Counted from the stretch's first letter, positions 1 through 9,211 are shown. The stretch is 64,000 nt of DNA from Porphyromonas cangingivalis (GCF_900638305.1 NZ_LR134506.1:1612001-1676000); one strand, 5' to 3'. A program made the numbers and translations. The notes: generated from the letters alone by a model not told the origin.

Positions 1-1495
1 CGGCATTGACGAGAGTCTGCTTGCGGATCCAATCTTCGGGGACCTTGTCTTTGTGGGTGTTGCGGACCTCGATGAAGTAACCGAAGACATTGTTGAAGGC
101 AATCTTTAGGTTGGGGATGCCTGTACGCTCCGACTCACGTGCACGGATCTGCATCAGATAATCCTTACCTCCACCGGAGATCTCGCGAAGGGCATCGAGC
201 TCGGCATTGACACCATCACGGATGACGGCACCACGTCCAAGGGCTATGGGTGCATCGGGATTGATGTAGTCCTCTATCTTCTGTGCCAACTCGTCACAAG
301 GGTCGAGCGTGATGGCGAGATCCTTGAGCGAAGAGACTGTGGAAGCCTGGAGCATATCTTTGATGGGGCGCATGATGCGAAGTGCTGTCGCCATCTGAAG
401 CATCTCACGAGGGTTGATGCGAGATACGGCAACCTTCGAGGAGAGACGCTCAATATCCCCGATACCACAAAGGAGATCATCGAGTCGGGCTGCCTCTTCG
501 GGCATGTCGAGGAGTGCTCTGACTGCCGTCTGCCTCTTCGATATCTCGACAGGATCGAGCAGCGGAAATACCGTCCAACGCCTCAAGAGCCGCCCCCCCA
601 TGGGGGTGCGAGTGGCATCAAGCACATTGATGAGAGAGACCCCTTCGTCAGAGATGGGGTTGAGGATCTCCAAGTTGCGGAGGGTAAATTTATCAAGACG
701 GACGAAGTGGTCCTCTTCGATCTTACGAAGAGAGGTGATGTGTCCGAGTTCTTCGTGACAAGTGGCTTGGAGGTAGTAGAGGATCGTACCGCAGGCGATG
801 ATGGAGAGGGTGTTGGTCTCTATGCCGAGCCCTTTGAGGTGGTGCAGCTCGAAGTGCTTCATCAGACGGTCTCGACCATAATCTTCGGTAAAGACCCAGT
901 CTTCGAGGGGATAGATGTTGAGCTTGTCACCGAAGTGGCGAGTGATCTCATGCTCCGTGCCACGCTTGATGAGAACCTCCTTGGGATTGAAGTTGTGGAT
1001 GAGCTTGTCGATGTCGTCGACATAACCTTGAGAGGTGAGAAATTCGCCCGTCGAAAGATCGAGGAATGCCACACCGGCCTTGCCGGCTCCGAGGACAACG
1101 GCCGCAAGGAAGTTGTTCGTATTCGAGACGAGGACGGTATCGTTCATCGTCAAGCCGGGAGTCACCAGCTCTGTGACTTCACGTTTGACGAGCTTCTTGG
1201 TGAGCTTGGGGTTTTCCATCTGATCGCAGATGGCGACACGTTTGCCGAGGGCGACGAGCTTAGGGAGATACGTGTCCAAGGCATGGTGAGGGAAGCCTGC
1301 GAGTTCGACATGGCTGGCAGAGCCGTTGGCGCGCTTCGTGAGGGTGATCCCCAACAACCCCGACACCTCTATCGCATCGGTAGAGAAGGTCTCATAGAAG
1401 TCCCCGACACGAAACAAAAGGATGGCATCCGGATGTCGTTGTTTGATGGCATTGTATTGAGACATCATCGGTGTCTCTGCGATCTTAGCACACAT
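1..1495 (-). CDS. mutS: DNA mismatch repair protein MutS, N-terminal part (runs off the window)
   Basis: MutS recognises mismatches and small loops and starts methyl-independent mismatch repair in the cytoplasm. The reading frame is open from the ATG at 1495 to the window edge, about 498 residues. It opens with MCAKIAETPMMSQYNAIK followed by the mismatch-binding segment (GDFYETF; the F-x-E wedge is in GDFYETF). The connector, core and part of the clamp domains follow (LRNLEILNP, GGRLLRRW, NVFGYFIEV). The ATPase domain would lie outside the window. The ORF has no stop here because the gene is cut by the window. Identification is firm. Confidence 0.96.
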   Translation of the reverse strand, partial: MCAKIAETPMMSQYNAIKQRHPDAILLFRVGDFYETFSTDAIEVSGLLGITLTKRANGSASHVELAGFPHHALDTYLPKLVALGKRVAICDQMENPKLTKKLVKREVTELVTPGLTMNDTVLVSNTNNFLAAVVLGAGKAGVAFLDLSTGEFLTSQGYVDDIDKLIHNFNPKEVLIKRGTEHEITRHFGDKLNIYPLEDWVFTEDYGRDRLMKHFELHHLKGLGIETNTLSIIACGTILYYLQATCHEELGHITSLRKIEEDHFVRLDKFTLRNLEILNPISDEGVSLINVLDATRTPMGGRLLRRWTVFPLLDPVEISKRQTAVRALLDMPEEAARLDDLLCGIGDIERLSSKVAVSRINPREMLQMATALRIMRPIKDMLQASTVSSLKDLAITLDPCDELAQKIEDYINPDAPIALGRGAVIRDGVNAELDALREISGGGKDYLMQIRARESERTGIPNLKIAFNNVFGYFIEVRNTHKDKVPEDWIRKQTLVNA

Positions 1496-1569
1496 AAGTA
1501 TATGTTTTTTCTTCTTGTATTCTCGATAATGTGTTGAAAAGAAAGTTGTACAACCTTTTTTCGTAGGGT

Positions 1570-2865
1570 CTACTTCGTCCGTTTGGCCATGTGGGAATGG
1601 ATGTCAAGCAGGTAAGATAGACTGAGCCCGACCTCATAGCCGTTGTTGTGCCGTCCGAGGAGCCCTTCGGCAGGGAGAGCCGAGGGCGCGAAGAGATAAC
1701 CTGCCCCCACCCTCATCCCGAAGGTACGGTGGGTGACGAGGGTCAGTCCTCCACCGATCTTGACAATGGCCGATGCACAGGTATAGTCCTCGATCTCCAT
1801 CCCATCGGCACTTACTGTCAAGATCTTGCCTACACGACCTGCAGAGAGATAGCCTGCACCGGTCTCCAGATCCCACCACATCCGTCCGCCGAGGATGGGT
1901 CTCATGTACGACAGACCGACAAGGAGCGCATGGGCATTGAGGTGTTCGTGGCGTTCGCTGTTTTCGCCTCTGAAGATCCTGGCCTGCACCACCGTACCGA
2001 GGTTCTTATACACCGGCACACGAGCCGAAAGACCAAGAGATAGCATCGGCCTGTCGGGCGAAAAAGCTCCGACCCTCTTGAAGAGTCCGGTCCGTGCGTT
2101 GTCCAGACTCAATAGGAAAGGAGAGGATTCGCCGAGAGCAAAGGGCTTCGTCAGACAAACTCTCTTTCGCCCAAAAATCCAATCAGAGAGGAAGTAGCCC
2201 AAGTACACGGACGAAAGCCCTACCGAAGCACCGGCAAGGACATCGGTACCCCAATGACGGTTGTTGGCGATGCGTGACATCCCCGTGAGGGTCGCCACGC
2301 CATAACCTATCCCTGCCAGCCACGGATATTGCTGTCCATACTCGGCATCCAGGATGGCAGCGCAAGCAAAGGCTGTACCTGTATGCCCCGAAGGAAGAGA
2401 GTTGTGCGCCGAAGCATCGGGGCGCAGACGACCGATAGAGTACTTGCCTCCCTGTATGATTGCAGTGAGTATCGCAAACGATGAGGCTTGTGCCACAAAG
2501 GACTCCCAGACCGTCTGAGAGCGTCCGGCCTTGCCCATACCCAACAAGCCCCAAGTCACAGCCAAAGGCACGAGCTGTGTATAGTCGTCGAGCCTTGTCT
2601 TGAACCCTCCGATATAATGATGCCTCAAGCTCCTCACACTACGATCCTCTTCCCACATCATGAAGCCCATACCGAGAGTGACCTGAGCCGGGATGATGAT
2701 GGCTGAGAGGGGTTCGGCCTGCACGTAAGGGACATAAGTCGCTCGGGGCAAAGTCCCCAAGAGGCTGTCCTTCCTGTGCGTCACATCCATCTGTTCCCCG
2801 AGACCTTGGGCTCGGAGATGAAGGACGGACAAAAAGCAAAGTGCGATGGCAAGTACAGATCTCAT
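1570..2865 (-). CDS. PAP2-family phosphatase with C-terminal barrel-like domain
   Basis: This is a type 2 phosphatidic acid phosphatase family protein, 431 residues from the ATG at 2865 (a GTG one codon earlier is less likely). It has a signal sequence. The three phosphatase signatures are present: K-x6-RP around residue 142-150 (GGKYSIGRLRP), PSGH near 160, and SR-x5-H near 200 (SRIANNRHWGTD). Known members dephosphorylate lipid phosphates, undecaprenyl pyrophosphate or lipid A at the periplasmic face. Residues about 260-431 are not part of the PAP2 core. They alternate like outer-membrane strands (LSLGLSARVPVYKNL, LVGLSYMRPILGGRMWW), suggesting a fused barrel, as seen in other Bacteroidetes proteins of this family. 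It ends 74 bp from the mutS start and is 24 bp downstream of the Ig-like lipoprotein gene, so the latter two may be co-transcribed. The substrate cannot be read from sequence. Confidence 0.85.
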   Translation of the reverse strand: MRSVLAIALCFLSVLHLRAQGLGEQMDVTHRKDSLLGTLPRATYVPYVQAEPLSAIIIPAQVTLGMGFMMWEEDRSVRSLRHHYIGGFKTRLDDYTQLVPLAVTWGLLGMGKAGRSQTVWESFVAQASSFAILTAIIQGGKYSIGRLRPDASAHNSLPSGHTGTAFACAAILDAEYGQQYPWLAGIGYGVATLTGMSRIANNRHWGTDVLAGASVGLSSVYLGYFLSDWIFGRKRVCLTKPFALGESSPFLLSLDNARTGLFKRVGAFSPDRPMLSLGLSARVPVYKNLGTVVQARIFRGENSERHEHLNAHALLVGLSYMRPILGGRMWWDLETGAGYLSAGRVGKILTVSADGMEIEDYTCASAIVKIGGGLTLVTHRTFGMRVGAGYLFAPSALPAEGLLGRHNNGYEVGLSLSYLLDIHSHMAKRTK

Positions 2866-2889
2866 CACTGTCGCAAGCTCCCCCCGATC

Positions 2890-5040
2890 CTAAAATTGAT
2901 TGACTCCCTGACGGAGACCACCCAAAGCCCCTTCAAGACCGCCACCGAAGCCACCGCCGCTTCCACTGCGACGACGGCGCATCTCCTCCTCACGCTGTTT
3001 GTTGAGGTCACGACGTTTCTTTTCTTCAAACTTTGTCTGTATCAATTCTTTTGGCTTTTGCTCGCGCAGAGGTGTCGCCCTCGGCACCCAATTCTCCTTC
3101 ATCTTCCAGTTCTTGAGCACTTCGATGAGCTTGGGGAGATAGAAGACCTCTTCGGGCTGCTCACCCTTATCGTAGTCTCCCACATCCCACACGCCATTGG
3201 CATTGCGGTCGAGATACATACGCACACCGTACTTCGCCGGTAAGAGATCTCTGAATATAACGTTGTTCCCGGTGACGGGGAGCACTCTGATGACCTTGTC
3301 TTTCTCGTCGAGCAATTCGAAGACCTTTGCCCCCGACACTCCGGTGACTGCTATCTCCAACTGGGAGAAGTCTCCCGAAGGCTTCACCGTAAACTTATCT
3401 ATCTGTGTCGCATCCAAGTGATTGCCTGCGATATCGACAAAGAGGAGTGAATCGAAGTGCACTTCGTAGTCTTTCTTGTAGTCCAACTTAGCCTCCAATA
3501 TACCTTGGGTCACACTCCCCGGCTTCATCATCACCCGTATCCAAGGCACCTTGGTGAGGATCGAATCCTTACGGTGGAAGAGGGAGATCCCTTTGAGGGC
3601 GGTAGAGTCTATGGGTAAGGTCGTCTTGAACGTCATAGAGTCCACTACACCGCCGTTACCTGCACGGTTGAAGGTCACTTTGAGAGGAGACGGCTCCTTC
3701 TCTGCCACAGAGGCACCCTCTGCCTGATCACCGACATCGGCTCCGGGAGGAAGATCGCCGGCAGTCATGCCGAGAAAGTCAGTGGGAGCTATGGAGTCAT
3801 TGGGGGATGAGAGAGACTCCGTATTCGTTGGATTGGACTTCTTTTTGTCCGTTTGAGATTTCTTTTTATCCTCTTTCTTCTCTTTCTCCTTCTTGTCTTG
3901 CTTGATCTTGGGCGGACGGAGAGAGAGACTGTCTGTGACCAGGATGGGGAGGTTGAGACTGTCGATCGAATTGTACGTAACGAGGAACGAGTCCGCCTTC
4001 TGCCACACCTTGTCGAGGAGATAGACAGAGACCTTGTTGCCGTCGTGGATGTCCGCCACGGCTGAGCGAGCAGCTACACTATCGGGACGAGCGAAGAGTG
4101 AGTCCGGCCCGAGGGGGCGCACGGTAGGCGGTATCGTCACCACGTCATTGAACTCCAGCTCGATCATCATCGAATCCTTACGCTCCCTCTTCTTCAAGAA
4201 ACGACGCTCCGTCTTGGCCGTATAGAACCTCAACACCAAGTCGTCGGGGAGATATCTCGTGTATTGTACGGGGATGATTGTATCTATGGTGAGAGAGTCC
4301 TTACGGATCGTGTCGTTGCGCATGGCAGGGACGGAAGTCGTCAAGACCGCAGAGTCAAGGAAGGCTATCCCATCCGTGGGATTGTCATAGCGATAGTTGC
4401 CATCACTCTCCTTGAGGGCAAAGACCTTGTATCTTCCGTGCTTGATGTTGCGCAAGACAAAGAAAGAACGATCCGAAGACCTTGACATACGGAGGAAGAC
4501 CGTATCCTTGAACGCCCTCACACCTGCCGTATCAGGGTGAATACCTATCAATACACCTTGGACAGGCTCGTGGGTACGAGCATCCATGACATGTCCGGAG
4601 ATCTCCATCGTGTCAATGACACTGCCTGTACTGAAGGCGAAGGAGAAGTTTTCGAGAGGGTTCTCCTCATTGTTGTCTACCACCGCATCGGTGAAGTCGA
4701 TGGTGTAAGTCGTATTGGGCAAGAGGGTATCCTGCAGCTCCACCACGACACGCTTTCCGATGGCGGAGATACGTGGCATCTGTAACTGTGGTGGAGAGAT
4801 GATGACCTTCTTGGAGACATCCTTGACCTTGATGTACTCGTCGAAGTAGAGATTGATCTTCTGACTCTTGATGTTCGTTGCACGGATTTCCGGCACAGCC
4901 TTCAACAGCTTAGGCGGAGTCTCATCATAAGGGCCTCCTCCGGGTGTCATCCTATTCGCACAGCCGAAGATGAGCACAAGAGCGAGGATAAAAGTCCCCA
5001 ACAAGATGAATAACGGTGAGCCCGTCCGCATTATCTTCAT
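2890..5040 (-). CDS. Large Ig-like (Big_5) lipoprotein
   Basis: This is a lipoprotein of about 716 residues. The start is placed at the ATG at 5040 (MKIMRTGSP); the GTG at 5052 is an alternative. The signal peptide ends in a lipobox (LIFGC). The segment just after it (DETPPKLLKAVPE, then INLYFDEYIKV and VIISPP) is the Bacteroidetes SbsA/Big_5 Ig-like domain. It is followed by a carboxypeptidase-regulatory-like strand segment (ISGHVMDARTHEPVQGVLIG). A lysine/glutamate-rich linker near residue 390-405 (KKEKEKKEDKKKS) and a C-terminal RRRRSGSGGGFGGG tail are notable. Proteins of this family are common cell-envelope lipoproteins of unknown function. The next gene downstream is the PAP2 phosphatase. 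Confidence 0.8.
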   Translation of the reverse strand: MKIMRTGSPLFILLGTFILALVLIFGCANRMTPGGGPYDETPPKLLKAVPEIRATNIKSQKINLYFDEYIKVKDVSKKVIISPPQLQMPRISAIGKRVVVELQDTLLPNTTYTIDFTDAVVDNNEENPLENFSFAFSTGSVIDTMEISGHVMDARTHEPVQGVLIGIHPDTAGVRAFKDTVFLRMSRSSDRSFFVLRNIKHGRYKVFALKESDGNYRYDNPTDGIAFLDSAVLTTSVPAMRNDTIRKDSLTIDTIIPVQYTRYLPDDLVLRFYTAKTERRFLKKRERKDSMMIELEFNDVVTIPPTVRPLGPDSLFARPDSVAARSAVADIHDGNKVSVYLLDKVWQKADSFLVTYNSIDSLNLPILVTDSLSLRPPKIKQDKKEKEKKEDKKKSQTDKKKSNPTNTESLSSPNDSIAPTDFLGMTAGDLPPGADVGDQAEGASVAEKEPSPLKVTFNRAGNGGVVDSMTFKTTLPIDSTALKGISLFHRKDSILTKVPWIRVMMKPGSVTQGILEAKLDYKKDYEVHFDSLLFVDIAGNHLDATQIDKFTVKPSGDFSQLEIAVTGVSGAKVFELLDEKDKVIRVLPVTGNNVIFRDLLPAKYGVRMYLDRNANGVWDVGDYDKGEQPEEVFYLPKLIEVLKNWKMKENWVPRATPLREQKPKELIQTKFEEKKRRDLNKQREEEMRRRRSGSGGGFGGGLEGALGGLRQGVNQF

Positions 5041-5202
5041 ATTCCTATTCACTATATCGTTTGTCCCCTCCCGAGCCCTTGACGGCCGAAGGGTTGCTTT
5101 GTTTCATCACCAAATGCCATATCCTTGTCTCGGACATAACACACAAACTTATGAAAAATCGTTGGAATACGGGGCATAAATTCCCTGACACTTGCAGTTT
5201 TG

Positions 5203-5359
5203 TGCGGAAATATGAGAGTTGGGAGCAAGGAATAGCAGAGAAATGCTATCTATCTGATTAACAGATAAGATTGAGTATATCTGCACCACCTTGCACCGAG
5301 GATAAAAGGCGAAAAAGGGCGGTAAAAGGAGCGAGTTTAGTTACCAAATCGTTCCCCTT
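5203..5359. repeat. Left-end repeat copy L1
   Basis: It is related over its length to 17829-17986. Shared blocks include tgcggaaatatg, ctgattaaca, gataaaaggc and aggagcgagtttag. Each copy ends in a variant of cgttcccctt. The two copies are probably terminal sequences of related integrative elements. Confidence 0.6.
5344..5359. repeat. 16-bp direct repeat, element 1 left copy
   Basis: The sequence ccaaatcgttcccctt is identical at 5344-5359 and 17749-17764. It is either an attachment core or a subterminal integrase-binding site. The position inside the conserved end sequences favours the second reading. Confidence 0.5.
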
Positions 5360-5458
5360 TTGAGGCTTTGGCAAGAAGAGGAAAAAAGTGGCAACTAAAA
5401 CGATGCTTTCTCATTCGTTTTCAGCGTTTTGCGCAGCGACAACTATCTCTTAGAGGTC

Positions 5459-5466
5459 TAACTTTG
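5459..5466 (+). promoter_or_regulatory. -7 promoter box of the first integrase
   Basis: TAACTTTG fits the Bacteroidetes -7 consensus TAnnTTTG and lies 15 bp before the ATG at 5482, implying a very short leader. Confidence 0.45.
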
Positions 5467-5481
5467 TAAACAAAAACAACG

Positions 5482-6735
5482 ATGAAAGAAAAGACATTGA
5501 AGTTGCTCTTCTACCTCAAGCGAAGTACGCAGAGCAAAGACGGCAAAAGCCCCATTATGGCTCGCCTAAGTGTGGGGCGAACAATGGTACAGTTTAGTTG
5601 CAAGACAAGTTGCTCGCCCAAGCTATGGGATAGCCGTAAGAATAGGCTTGTAGGCAAGAGTGCCGAAGCCGTGTCCGTGAATACTGAGCTCGACCGCTTG
5701 CAAGTTTCCGTCCATCGAGCCTTTGAGGGCTTACAGCGTAAGCAAGGCGAAGCGGTAACGGCAGAGGCGGTCAAAGCCCTTGTGTTTGGGCTAAACAGCG
5801 GTAGCCAAGGTTTACTCTATCATTTGGAGGAATACCTCGCACGCTTTCGTGAGCGTGTGGGCATAGACCGCAGTGAGCGAAGGTATAAGTGCCTTTTGCA
5901 ATTCCGCAACCATCTCGAAGCCTTTATCAAACACCGCCATCGAATGGGCGATGTGCCTGCACCCAAAGCCGACAGAGCCTTTATAGAGGATTTCGAGGGT
6001 TATTTCTCTCGTGAGCTGGGATACAAACTCAATACCACGGCTGGCTACCTCTCTATGCTGGCATCGCTACTGAAAGACCTACACAAACGGCACATCATCG
6101 ACTCTTACCCTTTCTTAGGCTATTCTATCCGTTGGGATGTTGGCTCGCCACGCTACATTACCAAGGAGGAACTCCTGCGTATCGTAGCCTTAGACGAAAC
6201 GCAACTGGGCGATTATGAGCTGGTATCAAGGGATATGTTCGTCTTCTCTTGCTATACGGGCTTGTCTTACACGGATATTTACCACCTCACAGCAGAGCAT
6301 CTTATCGAAGAAGGTGGTATGACTTGGATACGCAAACCACGAGTCAAGACTGGCAATATGTGCCACATACCACTCTTGCCCGAGGCATCTGCCCTCATTG
6401 AGCAATACAAAGGTATTCACAACCGAGCTTTTCGGCACGAACCGCCCAAGGGTTATCTTCTACCCATTCCTGGGGCAGATACCGTCAATATCCACCTCAA
6501 GAAGATTGCCAAGCTCTGCAAAATCTCTAAACGATTAACCTTCCATATGGCTCGCCACACTTTTGCCTCGCAGATGACCCTATCTGAAGGGGTATCTATC
6601 GAGAGTGTGTCGAAGATGTTAGGGCATAGTCAAATCAAGACTACACAAGTCTATGCCGAGACTTCTCCCGAGCGTGTGTTTAGAGATGTAGAGCGTATTC
6701 TTCCCGAAATAGCCCACTATCGTTTAACCAACTAA
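5482..6735 (+). CDS. Tyrosine integrase 1 (IntDOT type)
   Basis: This is a site-specific recombinase of 417 residues, the usual length for Bacteroidetes integrases. An N-terminal arm-type domain (LFYLKRSTQSKDGKSPI) and a SAM-like core-binding domain (residues about 110-215) precede the catalytic domain. Visible catalytic residues are the beta-strand Lys (RVKTG), H-x-x-R in HMARHTF, GH in MLGHSQ and the nucleophile Tyr in TTQVYAE. The first catalytic Arg, expected in TGLRxSD, is Ser here (TGLSYTD). IntDOT of CTnDOT has the same substitution. The gene is followed after 10 bp by a second integrase in the same direction. Confidence 0.93.
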   Translation: MKEKTLKLLFYLKRSTQSKDGKSPIMARLSVGRTMVQFSCKTSCSPKLWDSRKNRLVGKSAEAVSVNTELDRLQVSVHRAFEGLQRKQGEAVTAEAVKALVFGLNSGSQGLLYHLEEYLARFRERVGIDRSERRYKCLLQFRNHLEAFIKHRHRMGDVPAPKADRAFIEDFEGYFSRELGYKLNTTAGYLSMLASLLKDLHKRHIIDSYPFLGYSIRWDVGSPRYITKEELLRIVALDETQLGDYELVSRDMFVFSCYTGLSYTDIYHLTAEHLIEEGGMTWIRKPRVKTGNMCHIPLLPEASALIEQYKGIHNRAFRHEPPKGYLLPIPGADTVNIHLKKIAKLCKISKRLTFHMARHTFASQMTLSEGVSIESVSKMLGHSQIKTTQVYAETSPERVFRDVERILPEIAHYRLTN

Positions 6736-6745
6736 GCCTACCACA

Positions 6746-8035
6746 ATGAAAAGTACATTCTCAGTTCTGTTTTATATAGACCGAAGCAAGACTAACGAGG
6801 AGGGGCTGTGTCTTATCCGCTGTCGTATCTCCTGCAATGGTAAAACCTCCTCATTCTCTACCAAGCAATATACTGCCCCCGAAGATTGGCAAGCCAAGAG
6901 GGGGCAAGTAAAAAGCTCCGCTCCCACAGCACAAGGCATCAATAACACACTGAATGCAACTGAGCAGGGATTGAATGCACTCTATGAGCGTATTCTCCGA
7001 GAGGAGCATTACATCACAGCCGAGTACCTCAAAGAGCAGCATCTGCGTCAGAACAAGCCCCAACAAACGCTCGTGGAGCTTTATAGCTCGCTACTCCAAG
7101 AGAAGGAGGCACAGAGCGGTAAGACGCTTAGCAAGGCTACGATTAGAGCCTTTGGGGATAGTTGCAAGAGCTTTGCTCGTTTCCTTGACAGCAAGGGAAA
7201 GAGGCGATGCTTACCCTACGAAGTGGATAAGGCTTTGATAGAGGACTATCGCCTCTATATGCTTCGTGATTTAGGTAATAAAGCAAGCAGTGTTGCTAAT
7301 CGTCTTAGGCATTTGCATCAAGTTGTCCGTAGGGCTATTATGGAGGACTATATGCGAGAAGACCCATTTGAACTCATAGACATCGAAACACCCACCTACG
7401 AGCGAAATAGCCTTAGCGGAGACGACTTACAGAAACTATTGGCTTATCGTCCGCACCGCTCTATGGATAACCACCACCGACTGATATTCCTTTTGGGATG
7501 CTTCACTGGTTTGGCTTTCTCAGACATCAAGAAACTGCGTATGGAGGACATCTATACCCTTAGCGATGGACGCAGATACATCTCGCTCTACCGCACCAAG
7601 ACGCAGAATTGTTGCATTGTACCACTCCTGCCTATTGCGGAGGAGATACTCGCCTTTGTAGGGCAAGGACGCACTGAGGGGCTATACTTTCGAGAGTTCC
7701 CAGTAAACTGCTATTTCAATCGTAAAATTCGTGAGCTGCTCGTTAAGGCTGGTTGCTCAACATCGACAGAAGTAAGTTCGCACATGGCACGACATACCTT
7801 TGCCACGACCATTTGTTTGGAGAACGGCTTACCGATTGAGACAGTGAGTAAAATGTTAGGGCATCGCTTTATCTCCACTACGGAGCTATATGCCAAAGTC
7901 AGCAAGCAGAAAATCGCCAAGGAGATGCTCCCCTTAATGGGAAGCGAGCAGACACAGACGCTACGCAAAGCCTTGCGAGTTTGTCCACCAAGAAAGAAGT
8001 CAATATCCAACCAAGCCGAGCCGTCCACCGCCTAA
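6746..8035 (+). CDS. Tyrosine integrase 2 (IntDOT type)
   Basis: This is a second recombinase of 429 residues, clearly related to its upstream neighbour but diverged. Catalytic residues seen are Lys in RTKTQN, H-x-x-R in HMARHTF, GH in MLGHRF and Tyr in TTELYAK. The position of the first Arg is Ala (TGLAFSD). The tandem arrangement suggests the two enzymes act together in excision or integration of the element. A hairpin follows at 8092-8132. Confidence 0.92.
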   Translation: MKSTFSVLFYIDRSKTNEEGLCLIRCRISCNGKTSSFSTKQYTAPEDWQAKRGQVKSSAPTAQGINNTLNATEQGLNALYERILREEHYITAEYLKEQHLRQNKPQQTLVELYSSLLQEKEAQSGKTLSKATIRAFGDSCKSFARFLDSKGKRRCLPYEVDKALIEDYRLYMLRDLGNKASSVANRLRHLHQVVRRAIMEDYMREDPFELIDIETPTYERNSLSGDDLQKLLAYRPHRSMDNHHRLIFLLGCFTGLAFSDIKKLRMEDIYTLSDGRRYISLYRTKTQNCCIVPLLPIAEEILAFVGQGRTEGLYFREFPVNCYFNRKIRELLVKAGCSTSTEVSSHMARHTFATTICLENGLPIETVSKMLGHRFISTTELYAKVSKQKIAKEMLPLMGSEQTQTLRKALRVCPPRKKSISNQAEPSTA

Positions 8036-8064
8036 GGGTCGTATTCATATCGGGCAAAGGTACA

Positions 8065-8188
8065 AGGGCGGTCTGTTTGCCTATCAAGGTCAAGTCCTGC
8101 GGAGGGAGGGAAGAATCTCTACCGCAGGACTTCTTGTATTATAGCGGTAGTATTCATTCCCTCCCACCTTGCTCGGCAAGACCGCCCT
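8065..8188. repeat. Nested inverted repeats after the integrases
   Basis: The outer arms agggcggtct (8065-8074) and agaccgccct (8179-8188) are perfect complements. Inside them aagtcctgcgg (8092-8102) and ccgcaggactt (8122-8132) form an 11-bp hairpin. This could be a terminator plus a larger RNA structure. There is no strong T-run. Confidence 0.5.
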
Positions 8189-8332
8189 CGAGAGAAAAGC
8201 CCGAACGAACACGACAGACTCAGGCTCTTTGGACGCAAGCAAGGCTTAAAGCTATCTATCGCTCTGACTATCGGTTGAGAGGTAGCTCAAACAATCGTGC
8301 TGGCTATCGCTCAAACAGATTATAAAACTCTT

Positions 8333-8376
8333 GATAAATCGAACGTTCGATTTATCGATTTATCGATTTATCGACA
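8333..8376. repeat. 24-bp perfect palindrome followed by 8-bp tandem repeats
   Basis: Positions 8333-8356 are a perfect palindrome centred on gaacgttc with arms gataaatc. The unit cgatttat is then repeated three times in tandem, overlapping the palindrome's right arm (from 8348). The array lies about 270 bp before the first HTH gene. It looks like a binding site for a dimeric regulator, or like iterons. Confidence 0.65.
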
Positions 8377-8620
8377 AATCGACATCTCAAACTTATAATT
8401 CTCGCCCATAGGAACGAGCCAACACCTCATCTCATTACCGCAATACAAGCCTATTGGAGAGGCTTCGTTTCTTGTCATTTCCTTGACTTTCTGCCTTCAT
8501 CTACAGCCCATTGAGGACTGCATTTCTCCGCCTAATTTTGCCCTCAAATAACAAAGCAGGCGAGAGCGATAGCCCTTGCTTGCACTAAATCAAGAACGCA
8601 ACCTAAAACCAACCGAAGCA

Positions 8621-8890
8621 ATGAGAATTATCATCGTAGAGGGCAAAGCGTGGGAGATGCTCCGTTCCTCCTTTGCCGACTTTATCCACCGAGTGGAGCA
8701 GTTCATTGGTAATCCGCCCCAAACAGAAGCGTGGCTCGACAACGAAGCCGTCTGCCGTAGACTGAGCATCAGCAAGCGAACCTTGCAGACGCTCAGAGAT
8801 ACAGGCAAAATCCCCTTCTCAATGATTGGGCATAAGTGCTACTACAAAGAGAGTGACATCACAGAAGCATTGAACTCAAAAACTGAATGA
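8621..8890 (+). CDS. Helix-turn-helix (excisionase-like) protein 1
   Basis: This is a small DNA-binding protein of 89 residues. The ATG at 8621 (MRIIIVEGKAWEML) is chosen over 8576 because the family starts this way. Residues about 45-85 (WLDNEAVCRRLSISKRTLQTLRDTG... YYKESDI) form the winged HTH_17/MerR-like domain typical of excisionases and element regulators in Bacteroides. It is followed 7 bp later by a second HTH gene and probably regulates excision or transfer. Confidence 0.8.
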   Translation: MRIIIVEGKAWEMLRSSFADFIHRVEQFIGNPPQTEAWLDNEAVCRRLSISKRTLQTLRDTGKIPFSMIGHKCYYKESDITEALNSKTE

Positions 8891-8897
8891 ACCCATT

Positions 8898-9206
8898 ATG
8901 GCAGAGAATGAAATGATTACAAGAGAAGACCCTCAGATACTGGTGTTTACTCAAATGATGGAGGGAGTATTAGCCAAATTGGAGCGTTATTGTGCCTCGG
9001 CTCGCCCAATGTTAGGCGGAGAGGTCTTCCTCACTGGCGAGGAAGTCTGCGAATTGCTTAAACTTAGCAGTCGAACACTCCAAGAGTACCGAAGCAATGG
9101 CGTCTTAGCTTTTTACAAGATAGGAGGCAAGATATTGTATAAGCAGAGCGACATCCAAGCGATGCTCGAAAGGCATTATAACCCCATTCTAACAGTCAGG
9201 AAGTAG
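8898..9206 (+). CDS. Helix-turn-helix (excisionase-like) protein 2
   Basis: This is a 102-residue paralogue of the preceding gene. The HTH is at about residues 45-90 (LTGEEVCELLKLSSRTLQEYRSNG, then YKQSDIQAMLERHYNP). Its 3' end (AMLERHYNPILT) recurs at 18008-18063 inside element 2, where only the tail of the gene is left. It is probably co-transcribed with HTH protein 1. Confidence 0.8.
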   Translation: MAENEMITREDPQILVFTQMMEGVLAKLERYCASARPMLGGEVFLTGEEVCELLKLSSRTLQEYRSNGVLAFYKIGGKILYKQSDIQAMLERHYNPILTVRK

Positions 9207-9211
9207 GATTA

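Larger units (their letters stand above)
5041..5481. other. Gene-free 440 bp: lipoprotein promoter region and left end of element 1
   Basis: This stretch holds no convincing gene. The part from 5203 is related to 17829-17986, which marks it as the left end of a mobile element. The last 25 bp contain the probable promoter of the first integrase. Confidence 0.6.
8036..8620. other. Gene-free 585 bp between integrases and HTH genes
   Basis: No protein gene is supported here. The stretch holds the nested inverted repeats at 8065-8188 and the palindrome with 8-bp repeats at 8333-8376. The rest shows no clear feature. Confidence 0.5.

Noticed and set aside
707-1537. A 276-codon open frame on the plus strand
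   Set aside because: It lies antisense to mutS, which has clear MutS motifs. Codon bias of the real gene creates the open frame.
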